From assembly GCF_000633355.1 (NCBI RefSeq), contig NZ_AYMQ01000050.1, forward strand, positions 1 to 64,000: 64,000 nt of DNA. The letters are read 5' to 3'. Every line of letters starts with the position of its first letter. Within the stretch, counting starts at the first letter, position 1. This DNA is from Serratia sp. H1w (GTDB taxonomy: Bacteria; Pseudomonadota; Gammaproteobacteria; Enterobacterales; Enterobacteriaceae). The notes beneath the pieces were generated by a model. That model was not told the DNA's origin and did not search any database. It was given only the letters and a program-made list of their open reading frames with translations. Position numbers and translations under genes: made by a program. Positions 10,412 through 19,196 of this stretch are shown in pieces.

Positions 10412-12970
10412 TTAGAACAGCTCGTGGCTTTCGCCACCAGGGTCTGTCAGGGTGGTTCCGGCATCGTGTACCGAGTATTCCGTAGGCTGAGTGCCTTCGA
10501 TAAAGTACTCGGAACGGCTACCCCCGCCCCCGTTGGACAGTTTGCCCGTGCTCTTGTCGATAGTGACGCTGACAATCCCCGGCGGTGGTGTGACTTTCTG
10601 CTCTGGAATGCCTTCCAACGCCACTTTCATAAAGTCATCCCAAGCCGGCTGGGCACTCTTCGCGCCGCCTTCACCGCCGGAAATCTGATCCGGAATGGCA
10701 CCCGAAGCGCTGGCACGGCCGAGGTTGCGGCGGTGATCGTCGAAACCGATCCACACCGATGTCACGGTCTCTGGGCCATAACCGGAGAACCAGGCATCTT
10801 TGGAGCTGTTGGTGGTACCGGTTTTGCCGCCGATATCATGGCGTTTCAGATCGCGGCCTGCACGCCAGCCGGTCCCCATCCAACCCGGTTCGCCGAAGAT
10901 GTTGGAGTTCAGCGCATCGCGGATCAGGAACGACAGCGGGGTACTGATCACATGTGGTGCATATTGCTGGTCGTTATCCTGCTGTACCTGTGCCGGGGTG
11001 ACCTGCTCAAGCTGTGGCATTGGCACGTTGGCATTGTTGCCTTCCTGCGATACCGCAACGTTCTCAACGTTATCGTCGGAAAGCATGGCTGAACGACGCG
11101 TATCGCCGTAGATCACCGGCAGATTGCAGCTTTCACACACCACTTTCGGTTTGGCTTCAAACACGGTCTGACCGGCATAGTCTTCAATCTTGGTGATGAA
11201 GTAAGGGTCGATCAGATAACCGCCATTGGCCAATACTGCATAGCCTCGAGCTACCTGCATTGGAGTGAACGAAGCCGAACCCAGCGCCAGCGATTCCGAA
11301 TGCACGATGTTTTGTGCCGGGAAGCCAAAGCGTTGCAGATATTCGGCGGCGTAGTCCACGCCCATGGCACGCATGGCACGTACCATCACCACGTTCTTCG
11401 ATTGGCCAAGACCTTGGCGCAGCCGGATTGGGCCGTCATAGGTTGGCGGTGAGTTTTTCGGCCGCCAGTCGGTACCGGCACCGGCATCCCAACGGGTAAT
11501 CGGTAGATCGTTGAGGATAGTGGCCAGCGTCAGGCCTTTATCCATCGCCGCGGTGTACAGGAAAGGTTTGATGTTGGAACCTGCCTGGCGCAGCGCCTGG
11601 GTGGCGCGGTTGAACTTGCTCTGGTTGAAGTCGAAGCCGCCGACCAACGCCTTGACGGCACCGGTGTTAGGATCGAGCGACACCAGCGCCGAGTTCACGT
11701 CCGGTACCTGTGACAGCCACCAGTTCTCGTTAACCTTGCGAACCCAAATCTGCTGGCCGGACTGCACCACATCGGTGACGCGCTTCGGCGTAGGGCCTTG
11801 CACCGTGTCGCTCTTGAACGGACGAGCCCAACGCATACCGGACATCGGTAGCGCAATGCGGCTGCCATCGGACAACATGGCGGTAGCCTGTTCGGCATCC
11901 GCCTGGAGGATCACCGCAGGCGACAGCGGGCCGTAGGTCGGCAGGTTCTTCAGGGAATCGACTATCTGTTTCTGATCCCAGGCTGGCTCACCCACTTTCC
12001 ACAGCACGTTTGATGGTCCGCGATAGCCGTGGCGCATGTCGTAGTTGAGGATGTTGTTACGTACCGCCTCCTGCGCACCCTGTTGCAGCCTCTTGGTGAT
12101 GGTGGTGTAGACCTTGTAACCGTCGGTATAGGCGTTTTCACCGTACTGCTTGATCATCTCCTGACGCACCAGCTCTGAAAGATAAGGAGCGGAGAAGCTG
12201 ATTTCCGGCGCATGGTAATTGGCGACCAAAGGCTCACTGCGGGCCTGATCGTACTGCGCCTGGGTGATATAGCGCTCATCCAGCATGCGCGATAGCACCA
12301 CGTTACGACGCGCTACGGAGCGATCGTGGGAGTACAGCGGGTTAAAGGTGGACGGTGCCTTGGGTAACCCGGCAATGGTAGCCATCTCGCTCAGCGTCAG
12401 TTGGCTGACATCTTTGCCAAAATAGACGTGCGCGGCGGCACCCACGCCATAAGCGCGGTAACCCAGATAGATTTTGTTCAGATACAGCTCAAGAATTTCG
12501 TCTTTGCTCAGCATCTGTTCAATGCGGATCGCCAGGAAGGCTTCCTTGATTTTGCGCATCAAGGTGCGTTCTGGGCTCAAGAAGAAGTTTCTGGCCAACT
12601 GCTGGGTGATGGTACTGGCGCCCTGCGAAGCATGGCCGGAAACCAGCGCGACCGACGCAGCACGGAAGATACCAACGGGATCGACCCCGTGATGATCATA
12701 GAAACGGCTGTCCTCCGTAGCGATAAAGGCATGCACCATCACCGGTGGAATTTGGTCCAGCTTGAGAGGAATACGGCGTTTTTCACCGTATTGGGCGATC
12801 AGTTCGCCCTCAGCGCTGTAAACCTGCATCGGGATTTGTAGCCGCACGTCTTTCAGCGTAGCGACATCGGGCAGCTGTGGCTCGACATATTTGTACAAGC
12901 CAAAAATCGAGGCTGCTCCCAGCACGATGCAAAACACTGCAAGGATTAAAAGATACTTTACGAACTTCAC
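10412..12970 (-). CDS. mrcA: Penicillin-binding protein 1A, bifunctional peptidoglycan synthase
   Basis: A class A PBP of 852 residues. It has an N-terminal membrane anchor (about 5-27), a glycosyltransferase family 51 domain with EDSRFYDHHGVD and GASTITQQLARN, an OB-like insertion, and a transpeptidase domain with serine motif SNIK and motif KTGT. It polymerises glycan strands and cross-links peptides outside the inner membrane. Length matches E. coli PBP1A (850). It is divergent from hofM. Confidence 0.97.
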   Translation of the reverse strand: MKFVKYLLILAVFCIVLGAASIFGLYKYVEPQLPDVATLKDVRLQIPMQVYSAEGELIAQYGEKRRIPLKLDQIPPVMVHAFIATEDSRFYDHHGVDPVGIFRAASVALVSGHASQGASTITQQLARNFFLSPERTLMRKIKEAFLAIRIEQMLSKDEILELYLNKIYLGYRAYGVGAAAHVYFGKDVSQLTLSEMATIAGLPKAPSTFNPLYSHDRSVARRNVVLSRMLDERYITQAQYDQARSEPLVANYHAPEISFSAPYLSELVRQEMIKQYGENAYTDGYKVYTTITKRLQQGAQEAVRNNILNYDMRHGYRGPSNVLWKVGEPAWDQKQIVDSLKNLPTYGPLSPAVILQADAEQATAMLSDGSRIALPMSGMRWARPFKSDTVQGPTPKRVTDVVQSGQQIWVRKVNENWWLSQVPDVNSALVSLDPNTGAVKALVGGFDFNQSKFNRATQALRQAGSNIKPFLYTAAMDKGLTLATILNDLPITRWDAGAGTDWRPKNSPPTYDGPIRLRQGLGQSKNVVMVRAMRAMGVDYAAEYLQRFGFPAQNIVHSESLALGSASFTPMQVARGYAVLANGGYLIDPYFITKIEDYAGQTVFEAKPKVVCESCNLPVIYGDTRRSAMLSDDNVENVAVSQEGNNANVPMPQLEQVTPAQVQQDNDQQYAPHVISTPLSFLIRDALNSNIFGEPGWMGTGWRAGRDLKRHDIGGKTGTTNSSKDAWFSGYGPETVTSVWIGFDDHRRNLGRASASGAIPDQISGGEGGAKSAQPAWDDFMKVALEGIPEQKVTPPPGIVSVTIDKSTGKLSNGGGGSRSEYFIEGTQPTEYSVHDAGTTLTDPGGESHELF

Positions 12971-13091
12971 CTGAGATTTCCCATTTCATGTCAATTGGGC
13001 AGTTTATAAACAACCGCGCGGTAGTATAAAGGCAAGCCTGCAACATGGATATGTTCTTTTGTTATCTGAGGGGTCAGAGGCGGGGTGAAAT

Positions 13092-13934
13092 ATGTTTTCT
13101 CAAACGTGGCAGGTGGGGTTGGATATCCAGGATCACTGTGTCCAGGCATTGGCAGCACAACGCCGTCGCAACGGTTGGCAATTGCGCCACTGGTGGCAGC
13201 AGGCTTTGCCAGATTCGGCCTTGCGGGAAGGGTATCTGGAAAGTTCTGAAACTTTGGTGGCGGTGTTAAAGCAGTGGCGTAGCCGGTTACCAAGACATAT
13301 TTCCTTACGCATTGCCTTACCCGCGCAGCGGGTTTTACAACAGACGCTACCTTTGCCGGATCTCCGCTTGCAGGAGCCGGTTCGTCATGACTACATCACC
13401 ACGCAGGGCCTGAAACAGTTCCCGCTAGATAGCTTGACGCTAGCGATGGATTACCGCCAGGCGCAACCCAATACCCACCAATTGTTGCTCACCGCAGCTC
13501 GCCAACAGGAATTGCAACAATGGCTGCATTGCCTGCAACGGGCGGATCTTCACCCCCTGGTGATCGATATCGCGCCTAATGCGCTCAGTATGATGGCCGC
13601 GTTTGCTGGCTTGGCAGCCGATGCCGGGTTACTGCATCGCCTGGAGTCGGAATGGCTATGGGTAGCACCGCGAGCCATGCCCTTTACCTATGGAGTTTTA
13701 CCGGCGGGGGAGGTTGCCAGCGTCGAGCAGGCGTTGGCGGCCATGCGCTCAGCCTGCCCTGCCTTGGGGTCTAAAGAGGTGTATTACAGCAGCGTATTGG
13801 ATGAAACCGCACCGGAAGGCACCATGCCCTGGTCACCGTTCACGGCTTTCAGCCGCTTATATCCGCCGTTGCCCGCCCAGCCGATGGCGTTTGTATTGGC
13901 TGGCGGGTTGGCGCTGCGCCGCGAGGATGCCTGA
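13092..13934 (+). CDS. hofM: HofM, PilM-like pilus/DNA-uptake assembly protein
   Basis: A 280-residue protein of the PilM/ComA actin-like ATPase family. It is recognised chiefly from context: first gene of hofMNOPQ and divergent from mrcA as in E. coli and Haemophilus com loci. The opening VGLDIQDHCVQALAAQ resembles the phosphate-1 motif of PilM. In type IV pilus systems PilM is cytoplasmic and binds the N-terminus of PilN. The stop overlaps hofN in TGATG. I saw no CRP-S (TGCGA-N6-TCGCA) site in the 121 bases upstream. Confidence 0.88.
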   Translation: MFSQTWQVGLDIQDHCVQALAAQRRRNGWQLRHWWQQALPDSALREGYLESSETLVAVLKQWRSRLPRHISLRIALPAQRVLQQTLPLPDLRLQEPVRHDYITTQGLKQFPLDSLTLAMDYRQAQPNTHQLLLTAARQQELQQWLHCLQRADLHPLVIDIAPNALSMMAAFAGLAADAGLLHRLESEWLWVAPRAMPFTYGVLPAGEVASVEQALAAMRSACPALGSKEVYYSSVLDETAPEGTMPWSPFTAFSRLYPPLPAQPMAFVLAGGLALRREDA

Positions 13935-14470
13935 TGTATCAGGTCAATTTGCTACCCTGGCGCCTCAGACTCCAGCGGCAACGCTACACCTTCTGGCTAC
14001 GCTGCTTTGCTGCTCAATTGCTGCTGGTACTGGCTTTGCTGGCGGCAACTTACTGTTGGCTACGTTACCAACAGGCCAGACAGCATTCGCTGCTACTGGG
14101 CCTGACGCAGCAACACACCGAGCTGACAGAGCGCATTCAGCAGACACAGAAAATGATGGCTGAAGTGGCCCGTTTGGATACAGAAGACGCCCGTTACCAG
14201 CACAATCGCGCGCAAAACCGGCGTTATCTGTCGCTATTGCAACAACTTTCGCTAACGCTGCCTGACACGCTATGGCTGACGAGTTTTGAAGAGAATGCCA
14301 AGGGGATCTCGTTGCGGGGGCAAGGTGGGCCGTATGCGGCGATCGTCACCTTTGAACGGCGGTTGGCTGTGCTGCCTTTGTTGCAGGGCTGCCACCTGGT
14401 TGAAGTCACGCAGCGCAAGGAGGGTGGGCTGGCGTTCACACTCACGGCACGTTGGGGGCAGGATGGATAA
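13934..14470 (+). CDS. hofN: HofN, PilN-like inner-membrane assembly protein
   Basis: The 178-residue protein starts MYQVNLLPWRLRLQRQRYTF, the classic PilN N-terminus: INLLPWR-like motif, then a membrane segment at about residues 22-45, then a periplasmic coiled-coil and a small ferredoxin-like domain. PilN bridges cytoplasmic PilM to periplasmic PilO. The start overlaps the hofM stop by one base and the end overlaps hofO by eight bases. Confidence 0.88.
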   Translation: MYQVNLLPWRLRLQRQRYTFWLRCFAAQLLLVLALLAATYCWLRYQQARQHSLLLGLTQQHTELTERIQQTQKMMAEVARLDTEDARYQHNRAQNRRYLSLLQQLSLTLPDTLWLTSFEENAKGISLRGQGGPYAAIVTFERRLAVLPLLQGCHLVEVTQRKEGGLAFTLTARWGQDG

Positions 14471-14972
14471 ACCCCTGGCGGACTGGCTGATCCCCTGGCT
14501 CGCTCGGCCTGGTTGGCAACTGCTGGCGGTGCAATGGCTGGTTTTAATCGGGATTGGGCTGTTGGCCAGCAGCGGGTTGATCGCTGGGGAATGGCAACAG
14601 TGGGAAAAGCTGGATGGGCAACGTCAGCAGCAGGAACGCCAGATTGCAGAGCGCCAACAGCAGCTAAGCCGGTTACCGCCGTTGGCCGATCTTGAACAGC
14701 GTTTGGGGCAGCGCGCATTGAGCGTACCTGCTGAAACAAGGGATTTTGGCAGCCATCTCTATCAGCTTGGGGGGCGGCTACTGCGTTTGCAACAGCAGGA
14801 AAAGCCGGCCCAGCAAACGATCGGCTTACAGCTGGATTTCGGTGGTTTGTTGCGCTTGCTGGAGGAACTGCCAGCCACACAAAGGATCGGGCAAATGAAA
14901 ATCGAGAGGCAGCCCGAGGGGCTGATTACCCAATTGACGCTGATGAGTTCTGCCGAGGCGGTGGATGAATAA
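14463..14972 (+). CDS. hofO: HofO, PilO-like assembly protein
   Basis: The ATG at 14463 gives 169 residues starting MDKPLADWLIPWLARPGWQL; upstream in-frame codons lie inside hofN and do not look conserved. It has one membrane segment (about residues 18-38), then a Gln-rich coiled coil (QRQQQERQIAERQQQLSRL) and a small periplasmic domain, as in PilO-type proteins. The family is poorly conserved, so the name rests largely on operon order. It overlaps both neighbours. Confidence 0.82.
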   Translation: MDKPLADWLIPWLARPGWQLLAVQWLVLIGIGLLASSGLIAGEWQQWEKLDGQRQQQERQIAERQQQLSRLPPLADLEQRLGQRALSVPAETRDFGSHLYQLGGRLLRLQQQEKPAQQTIGLQLDFGGLLRLLEELPATQRIGQMKIERQPEGLITQLTLMSSAEAVDE

Positions 14973-15321
14973 GGCGTGGTTTTGGCTGCTGTTTTCGGCT
15001 CCGCTGTGGGCCGGGCAGTATCGCGATCCGTTCCAACCCCCCTCAACGGCGATTTGCGCCGATCCTGGCGTTTCACCGGTGGGTTGGCAGTTGAAAGGGG
15101 TTATCGGCACGCCAGACTTGCGTTATGGCTGGGTGGTGACTCCGCAGGGGCAGTGGCTGGGGTTATTGCCCCGGCAACGGGTACTGGATGGGGATTGGCA
15201 AGTGATGCAGATCCTGCCCCGCCAGCTTGAACTCGCTGCGCAGGAGATGGCAGAGGCATGTCGGCCACATACGGGCAATGTGGTGTTGACGTTGGGTAAC
15301 AAACCTAAGGAAAGGCAATGA
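14965..15321 (+). CDS. hofP: HofP, PilP-like periplasmic protein
   Basis: A 118-residue exported protein with a short hydrophobic N-terminus (MNKAWFWLLFSAPLWAGQ) followed by YRDPFQPP, the typical start of mature PilP-like proteins, and a small beta domain with a repeated VVTPQGQWLGLLPRQRVL-type pattern. PilP-type proteins connect the inner-membrane PilNO complex to the secretin. It overlaps hofO by eight bases and hofQ by four. Confidence 0.82.
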   Translation: MNKAWFWLLFSAPLWAGQYRDPFQPPSTAICADPGVSPVGWQLKGVIGTPDLRYGWVVTPQGQWLGLLPRQRVLDGDWQVMQILPRQLELAAQEMAEACRPHTGNVVLTLGNKPKERQ

Positions 15322-16565
15322 AGGGATATCAGTGGCTGTTGGTGTGGTGGTTGGCTCTCCCCTTGACGGTGATGGCGAGCGTGCAGCAGGAAAAACCGGT
15401 ATCGCTAGCGTTCCATGACGCCCCGGTCAGCCTGATTTTACAAGCGCTGGCGGAATATCAAGACTTGAACCTGGTTGCAGCCGAGGGCGTCGATACCAAC
15501 CTGACGCTGCGGTTGGACAATGTTCCTTGGCAGCAGGCGTTGGCGATAGTGTTACGCATGGGCAAACTGACGATGACGCTGGAGGGCAATGTGATGATGG
15601 TTTTCCCGCAGCCGGAGGAACAGGAGTTATTACGTCAGCAACGGGCGCTGGCGCAGCGGGAGCCGTTGCACAATCTGACGATCACGCTGCAAAACGCGGA
15701 GGCCAGTGAGATCGCGCAGAGCCTGGAGAGCCAACGCGGCAAAATATTGACCGAGCGTGGCAGCGTGGTGGTGGATAAACGCACCAATGCGCTGCTGCTG
15801 CGTGACACCCAACAGGCGCTGGCTCAGTTGAAAACCTGGGTAGCCGAGATGGATACCCCATTGGAACAGGTCCAATTGGCTGCTCATATTGTCACTATCA
15901 GCAGCGAGAACCTGCGGGAGCTTGGCGTACGTTGGGGGCTGGCGGCAGAAGAGCGGCCAGCCAAAACGCTGCGGATAGACAATTTCAGCGTTGGCCTGCC
16001 GGTGGAAAATAGTGCCATAACGGCCGGTTTTCACCTGGCACGTATCAGCGGGCGTATTCTGGGTCTGGAGCTGTCGGCGTTGGAACAGGAAAATCAGGTA
16101 GAGATTATCGCCAGCCCGCGCCTGCTGACCGCACATCTGCAAACCGCCAGCATCAAACAGGGCACGGAAATCCCCTACGAAGTGTCGAGTGGTTCCAGCG
16201 GAGCCACCTCGATCGAGTTCAAGGACGCGGTGCTGGGCATGGAAGTGACGCCAAAGATTTTGCCTAACGGACGTATCACCCTGACGTTGCAGATCAGCCA
16301 GAATATGCCGGGGCGTTCGATCAAACAGGGGGAAGGAGAGGCGTTGGCGATCGACAAGCAGGAAATTAAAACGCAAGTGACGGTGAAGAATGGGGAAACC
16401 ATCGTCCTGGGGGGCATTTTCCAGCGCCAGAGCACCCAGGCGGCCGATAAAGTCCCGGGCGTGGGCGATGTCCCCTTGCTAGGTACATTGTTCAAACGCA
16501 GCAGCAAACAGCATAAGCGGCGTGAACTGGTGATTTTCATCACTCCGACGCTGATCAAGGTGTAA
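15318..16565 (+). CDS. hofQ: HofQ, outer-membrane secretin (DNA uptake porin type)
   Basis: The 415-residue secretin has a signal peptide (about residues 1-20), N0/N1 periplasmic domains (VSLAFHDAPVSLILQALAEY; NALLLRDTQQALAQLKTWV) and a C-terminal secretin domain ending with VPGVGDVPLLGTLFK and ELVIFITPTLI. Homologues ComE/PilQ form the outer-membrane channel for DNA or pili. It closes the hofMNOPQ operon. In E. coli these genes support use of DNA as a nutrient; the same role is plausible here but untested. Confidence 0.93.
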   Translation: MKGYQWLLVWWLALPLTVMASVQQEKPVSLAFHDAPVSLILQALAEYQDLNLVAAEGVDTNLTLRLDNVPWQQALAIVLRMGKLTMTLEGNVMMVFPQPEEQELLRQQRALAQREPLHNLTITLQNAEASEIAQSLESQRGKILTERGSVVVDKRTNALLLRDTQQALAQLKTWVAEMDTPLEQVQLAAHIVTISSENLRELGVRWGLAAEERPAKTLRIDNFSVGLPVENSAITAGFHLARISGRILGLELSALEQENQVEIIASPRLLTAHLQTASIKQGTEIPYEVSSGSSGATSIEFKDAVLGMEVTPKILPNGRITLTLQISQNMPGRSIKQGEGEALAIDKQEIKTQVTVKNGETIVLGGIFQRQSTQAADKVPGVGDVPLLGTLFKRSSKQHKRRELVIFITPTLIKV

Positions 16566-17193
16566 ATCATGAGGCTGCTGACAAGCCCGCGTCGATCTCA
16601 CCATACTGCGCCCGTGCAAAGATTGAACAGCAGACAAACTTTTTTCCTGACTCAAGGTTTTTAGCGTGCTGACGGCATCGACATCAAATGAAGCAAACTG
16701 ACAAAAGTTGCAGTTAATCTGTCAGATCACGACATCCCGCCATGTTTTCAGATAAACTCCACGCGGAGATCTCGCGCTGATGCTCTGTTCATGAGGTATG
16801 AGTGCAAAATCCTAGCCGTTGAAAACGCTTAAAAGTTGGCAACTAAATGCACTTTTTTTCGCGCCTTACAGGCATCTGAGTTTGACGCTGCGGCAGATTT
16901 AGCTTACAAGGGTTACCGAATTGAGCACCGAGGTTTTTTTGTTAATGCGATACCCGTCGTCTTCCAGGCTGAAACCTGGGATCCACAGGGTATAAGACGC
17001 CGTTAAAAACGTATGGTTTCCCTCCTGCGGCGTGGATAGTGATTTATTCGGTTGCCAAACTACCAAGAGTGTTGAGATAATTTTTCGTCTGATCTCGCAC
17101 TATCGCTCATGAGGTTTCAGTTTAGGTCCCGCCGCTAATTTGATTGGCGGGGCGGGTTATCATTAACGAATTGTCTTAGTAATACCGAAAAAC
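16566..17193. other. Long hofQ-aroK intergenic region (628 bases)
   Basis: No gene is supported here. Visible elements are T-runs after 16853 and 16933 without clear stems, and one strong imperfect hairpin at 16950-16993 (separate entry). The last ~100 bases should hold the aroK promoter, but I could not assign a -35/-10 pair with confidence. It is the longest gene-free stretch in the window. Confidence 0.5.
16950..16993. repeat. Two-copy hairpin element, copy 1 (aroK upstream)
   Basis: ATACCC (16950-16955) pairs with GGGTAT (16988-16993), enclosing an inner stem TCCAGG/CCTGGGA around CTGAAA. The segment TACCCGT...TCCAGGCTGAAACCTG recurs with one-base spacing difference at 33360-33401 ahead of tsgA (TACCCGTGGGATCCAGG, then CCGAAACCTG, then GGGT). 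Confidence 0.5.
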
Positions 17194-17715
17194 ATGGCAG
17201 AGAAACGCAATATCTTTCTGGTTGGGCCTATGGGTGCCGGCAAAAGCACTATTGGCCGTCAGTTAGCTCAGCAACTCAATATGGAGTTTTTCGACTCCGA
17301 TCAAGAAATTGAGCGACGTACCGGAGCTGACGTGGGCTGGGTATTCGACGTGGAAGGGGAAGAAGGTTTCCGCGATCGTGAAGAAAAAGTCATTAATGAA
17401 CTGACGGAAAAGCAAGGGATTGTGCTGGCTACCGGCGGGGGCTCGGTTAAGTCGCGTGAAACGCGTAACCGCCTGTCGGCGCGTGGTGTCGTGGTCTATT
17501 TGGAAACCACTATCGAGAAGCAGTTGGCCCGTACTCAGCGCGACAAAAAGCGTCCGCTGCTACAGGTAGACTCTCCTCCGCGTGAGGTGCTGGAAGCGCT
17601 GGCTCGAGAGCGCAATCCGTTGTACGAAGAAATTGCAGATGTCACTATCCGCACCGACGATCAAAGCGCTAAAGTGGTTGCCAACCAGATTATCAACATG
17701 CTGGAAAGTAACTGA
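17194..17715 (+). CDS. aroK: Shikimate kinase I
   Basis: The 173-residue P-loop kinase has Walker [10 protein letters not shown] at residues 11-19, the shikimate-binding [11 protein letters not shown] region and a GGGS motif (ATGGGSVKS). It phosphorylates shikimate at the 3-hydroxyl in the common aromatic pathway. Length equals E. coli AroK. It opens the aroK-aroB-damX-dam-rpe-gph-trpS series and is separated from aroB by 94 bases that contain a CRISPR-like repeat. Confidence 0.97.
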   Translation: MAEKRNIFLVGPMGAGKSTIGRQLAQQLNMEFFDSDQEIERRTGADVGWVFDVEGEEGFRDREEKVINELTEKQGIVLATGGGSVKSRETRNRLSARGVVVYLETTIEKQLARTQRDKKRPLLQVDSPPREVLEALARERNPLYEEIADVTIRTDDQSAKVVANQIINMLESN

Positions 17716-17760
17716 TAGCGGTTTCCGTGTTGGCCACGGGCAAATGCGGAAATTCTGATT

Positions 17761-17789
17761 GTGTTCCCCGCGTTGGCGGGGATAAACCA
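17761..17789 (+). repeat. Solitary type I-E CRISPR-like repeat in the aroK-aroB spacer
   Basis: These 29 bases (GTGTTCCCCGCGTTGGCGGG followed by GATAAACCA) match the E. coli type I-E CRISPR repeat at 25 of 29 positions as I recall it, including the GTGTTCCCCGCG start, the CCCCGC/GCGGGG stem and the ATAAACC 3' handle. Only one copy is present: one repeat-plus-spacer period downstream falls inside aroB and shows no second copy, and no cas gene is in the window. It begins 45 bases after aroK and ends 20 bases before aroB, so it lies in the presumed aroKB transcript. It could be a relic of an array, an inserted single repeat, or an unrelated hairpin. Confidence 0.75.
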
Positions 17790-17809
17790 CACCGAGAACT
17801 GAGCGCGAC

Positions 17810-18907
17810 ATGGAGAGAATTACCGTAACGCTTGGGGAGCGTAGCTACCCGATTACCATAGCCGCCGGATTGTTTGACGATCCGGCTTCTTTTATGCCGC
17901 TCAAGGCGGGTGAACAGGTGATGCTGGTCACCAACCAGACTTTGGCACCGTTGTATCTGGAGCGTATCCGAACGGTGCTGGAGCAGGGCGGCGTAGTGGT
18001 GGATCAGGTGATACTTCCTGATGGCGAACAGTATAAATCTCTGGCCGTACTCGAGCAGGTGTTCTCGGCGCTGCTGGAAAAGCCACACGGTCGCGACACC
18101 ACGCTCATCGCCCTCGGCGGTGGCGTGGTTGGCGATCTGACCGGCTTTGCCGCGGCGTGCTATCAACGCGGTGTGCGTTTTATCCAGGTTCCTACCACGC
18201 TGCTCTCGCAGGTGGACTCCTCCGTTGGCGGCAAAACCGCCGTCAATCATCCGCTCGGTAAAAACATGATCGGTGCCTTCTACCAACCGGCTTCGGTGGT
18301 GGTAGATCTGGACTGTCTGCGTACTTTACCGGCGCGTGAACTCTCCTCTGGTCTGGCAGAAGTGATCAAGTACGGGATCATTCTCGATGGTGATTTCTTC
18401 GTCTGGCTGGAAAATAATATTGACGCGCTGGTTGCGCTGGATATGGACGCGTTAGCGTACTGCATCCGCCGCTGTTGCGAATTGAAGGCCGAGGTGGTGG
18501 CTGCCGATGAACGTGAAAACGGTCTGCGGGCGTTGCTCAATCTGGGCCATACCTACGGCCACGCCATCGAAGCCGAAATGGGCTACGGTGTCTGGCTGCA
18601 CGGTGAAGCCGTGGCGGCTGGCATGGTGATGGCGGCTGAAACGGCGCGTCGTCTGGGCCAGTTCTCGGTTGACGATATCGAACGGATCAAGACGCTGCTA
18701 TTGCGCGCCGGGTTGCCGATTTGCGGGCCGCAGGAGATGACGCCTGAAGCCTATCTGCCACACATGCTGCGTGATAAAAAAGTGTTGGCAGGGGCGTTGC
18801 GTTTGGTATTGCCGAAGAGCATCGGTGAAGCAGAAGTTCGTGGCGGTATCGACCATGAGCTGGTGCTGGCATCGATCGCCGATTGTTTGCCAACACAGCG
18901 CGCGTAA
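17810..18907 (+). CDS. aroB: 3-dehydroquinate synthase
   Basis: The 365-residue NAD- and metal-dependent enzyme has the nucleotide-binding [14 protein letters not shown] segment, the [13 protein letters not shown] active-site loop and the metal ligand region [15 protein letters not shown]. It converts DAHP to 3-dehydroquinate, the second step of the shikimate pathway. Length is close to E. coli (362). The ribosome binding site is weak, and the hairpin-forming repeat at 17761-17789 lies directly upstream. This may make aroB expression depend on RNA structure (inference). Confidence 0.97.
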   Translation: MERITVTLGERSYPITIAAGLFDDPASFMPLKAGEQVMLVTNQTLAPLYLERIRTVLEQGGVVVDQVILPDGEQYKSLAVLEQVFSALLEKPHGRDTTLIALGGGVVGDLTGFAAACYQRGVRFIQVPTTLLSQVDSSVGGKTAVNHPLGKNMIGAFYQPASVVVDLDCLRTLPARELSSGLAEVIKYGIILDGDFFVWLENNIDALVALDMDALAYCIRRCCELKAEVVAADERENGLRALLNLGHTYGHAIEAEMGYGVWLHGEAVAAGMVMAAETARRLGQFSVDDIERIKTLLLRAGLPICGPQEMTPEAYLPHMLRDKKVLAGALRLVLPKSIGEAEVRGGIDHELVLASIADCLPTQRA

Positions 18908-19196
18908 CTCGGTTACACTCAATAGCGTTAACGCTTCGCCTGGTCGATATGCAGCCGTTACTCTGTTGCTATCAGGGCTGTACCTTGCCCGCCGGGTAAT
19001 TCCATGGACGGCGTAATTTGACGCAGGTCGGCAGTGCTTGAGCTTGCGGGCTACTACAGTGGCTTGGCTGCTGTTAGACTCTATATTAATAGTGCGCAGA
19101 GCGAGACAGATGTCGCTTTGCCATCATCGGGTTAATAGTCTCGAACCATGCCGGGTCCTGGATGGCGAGATTTTGCCTCTAGTTGGAGGGTTTCAG

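Noticed and set aside
15630-16376. 248-codon open frame antisense to hofQ
   Set aside because: Composition shadow of the secretin gene.
17719-17743. Possible degenerate second CRISPR-like repeat (CCGTGTTGGCCACGGG) ahead of the full one
   Set aside because: The stem is shorter, the flanks GTGTTCC and ATAAACC are missing, and the 41-base offset does not fit the roughly 61-base I-E period.
17761-17822. A CRISPR array at this site
   Set aside because: No second repeat follows one period downstream (the position lies in aroB), so only a solitary repeat can be claimed.
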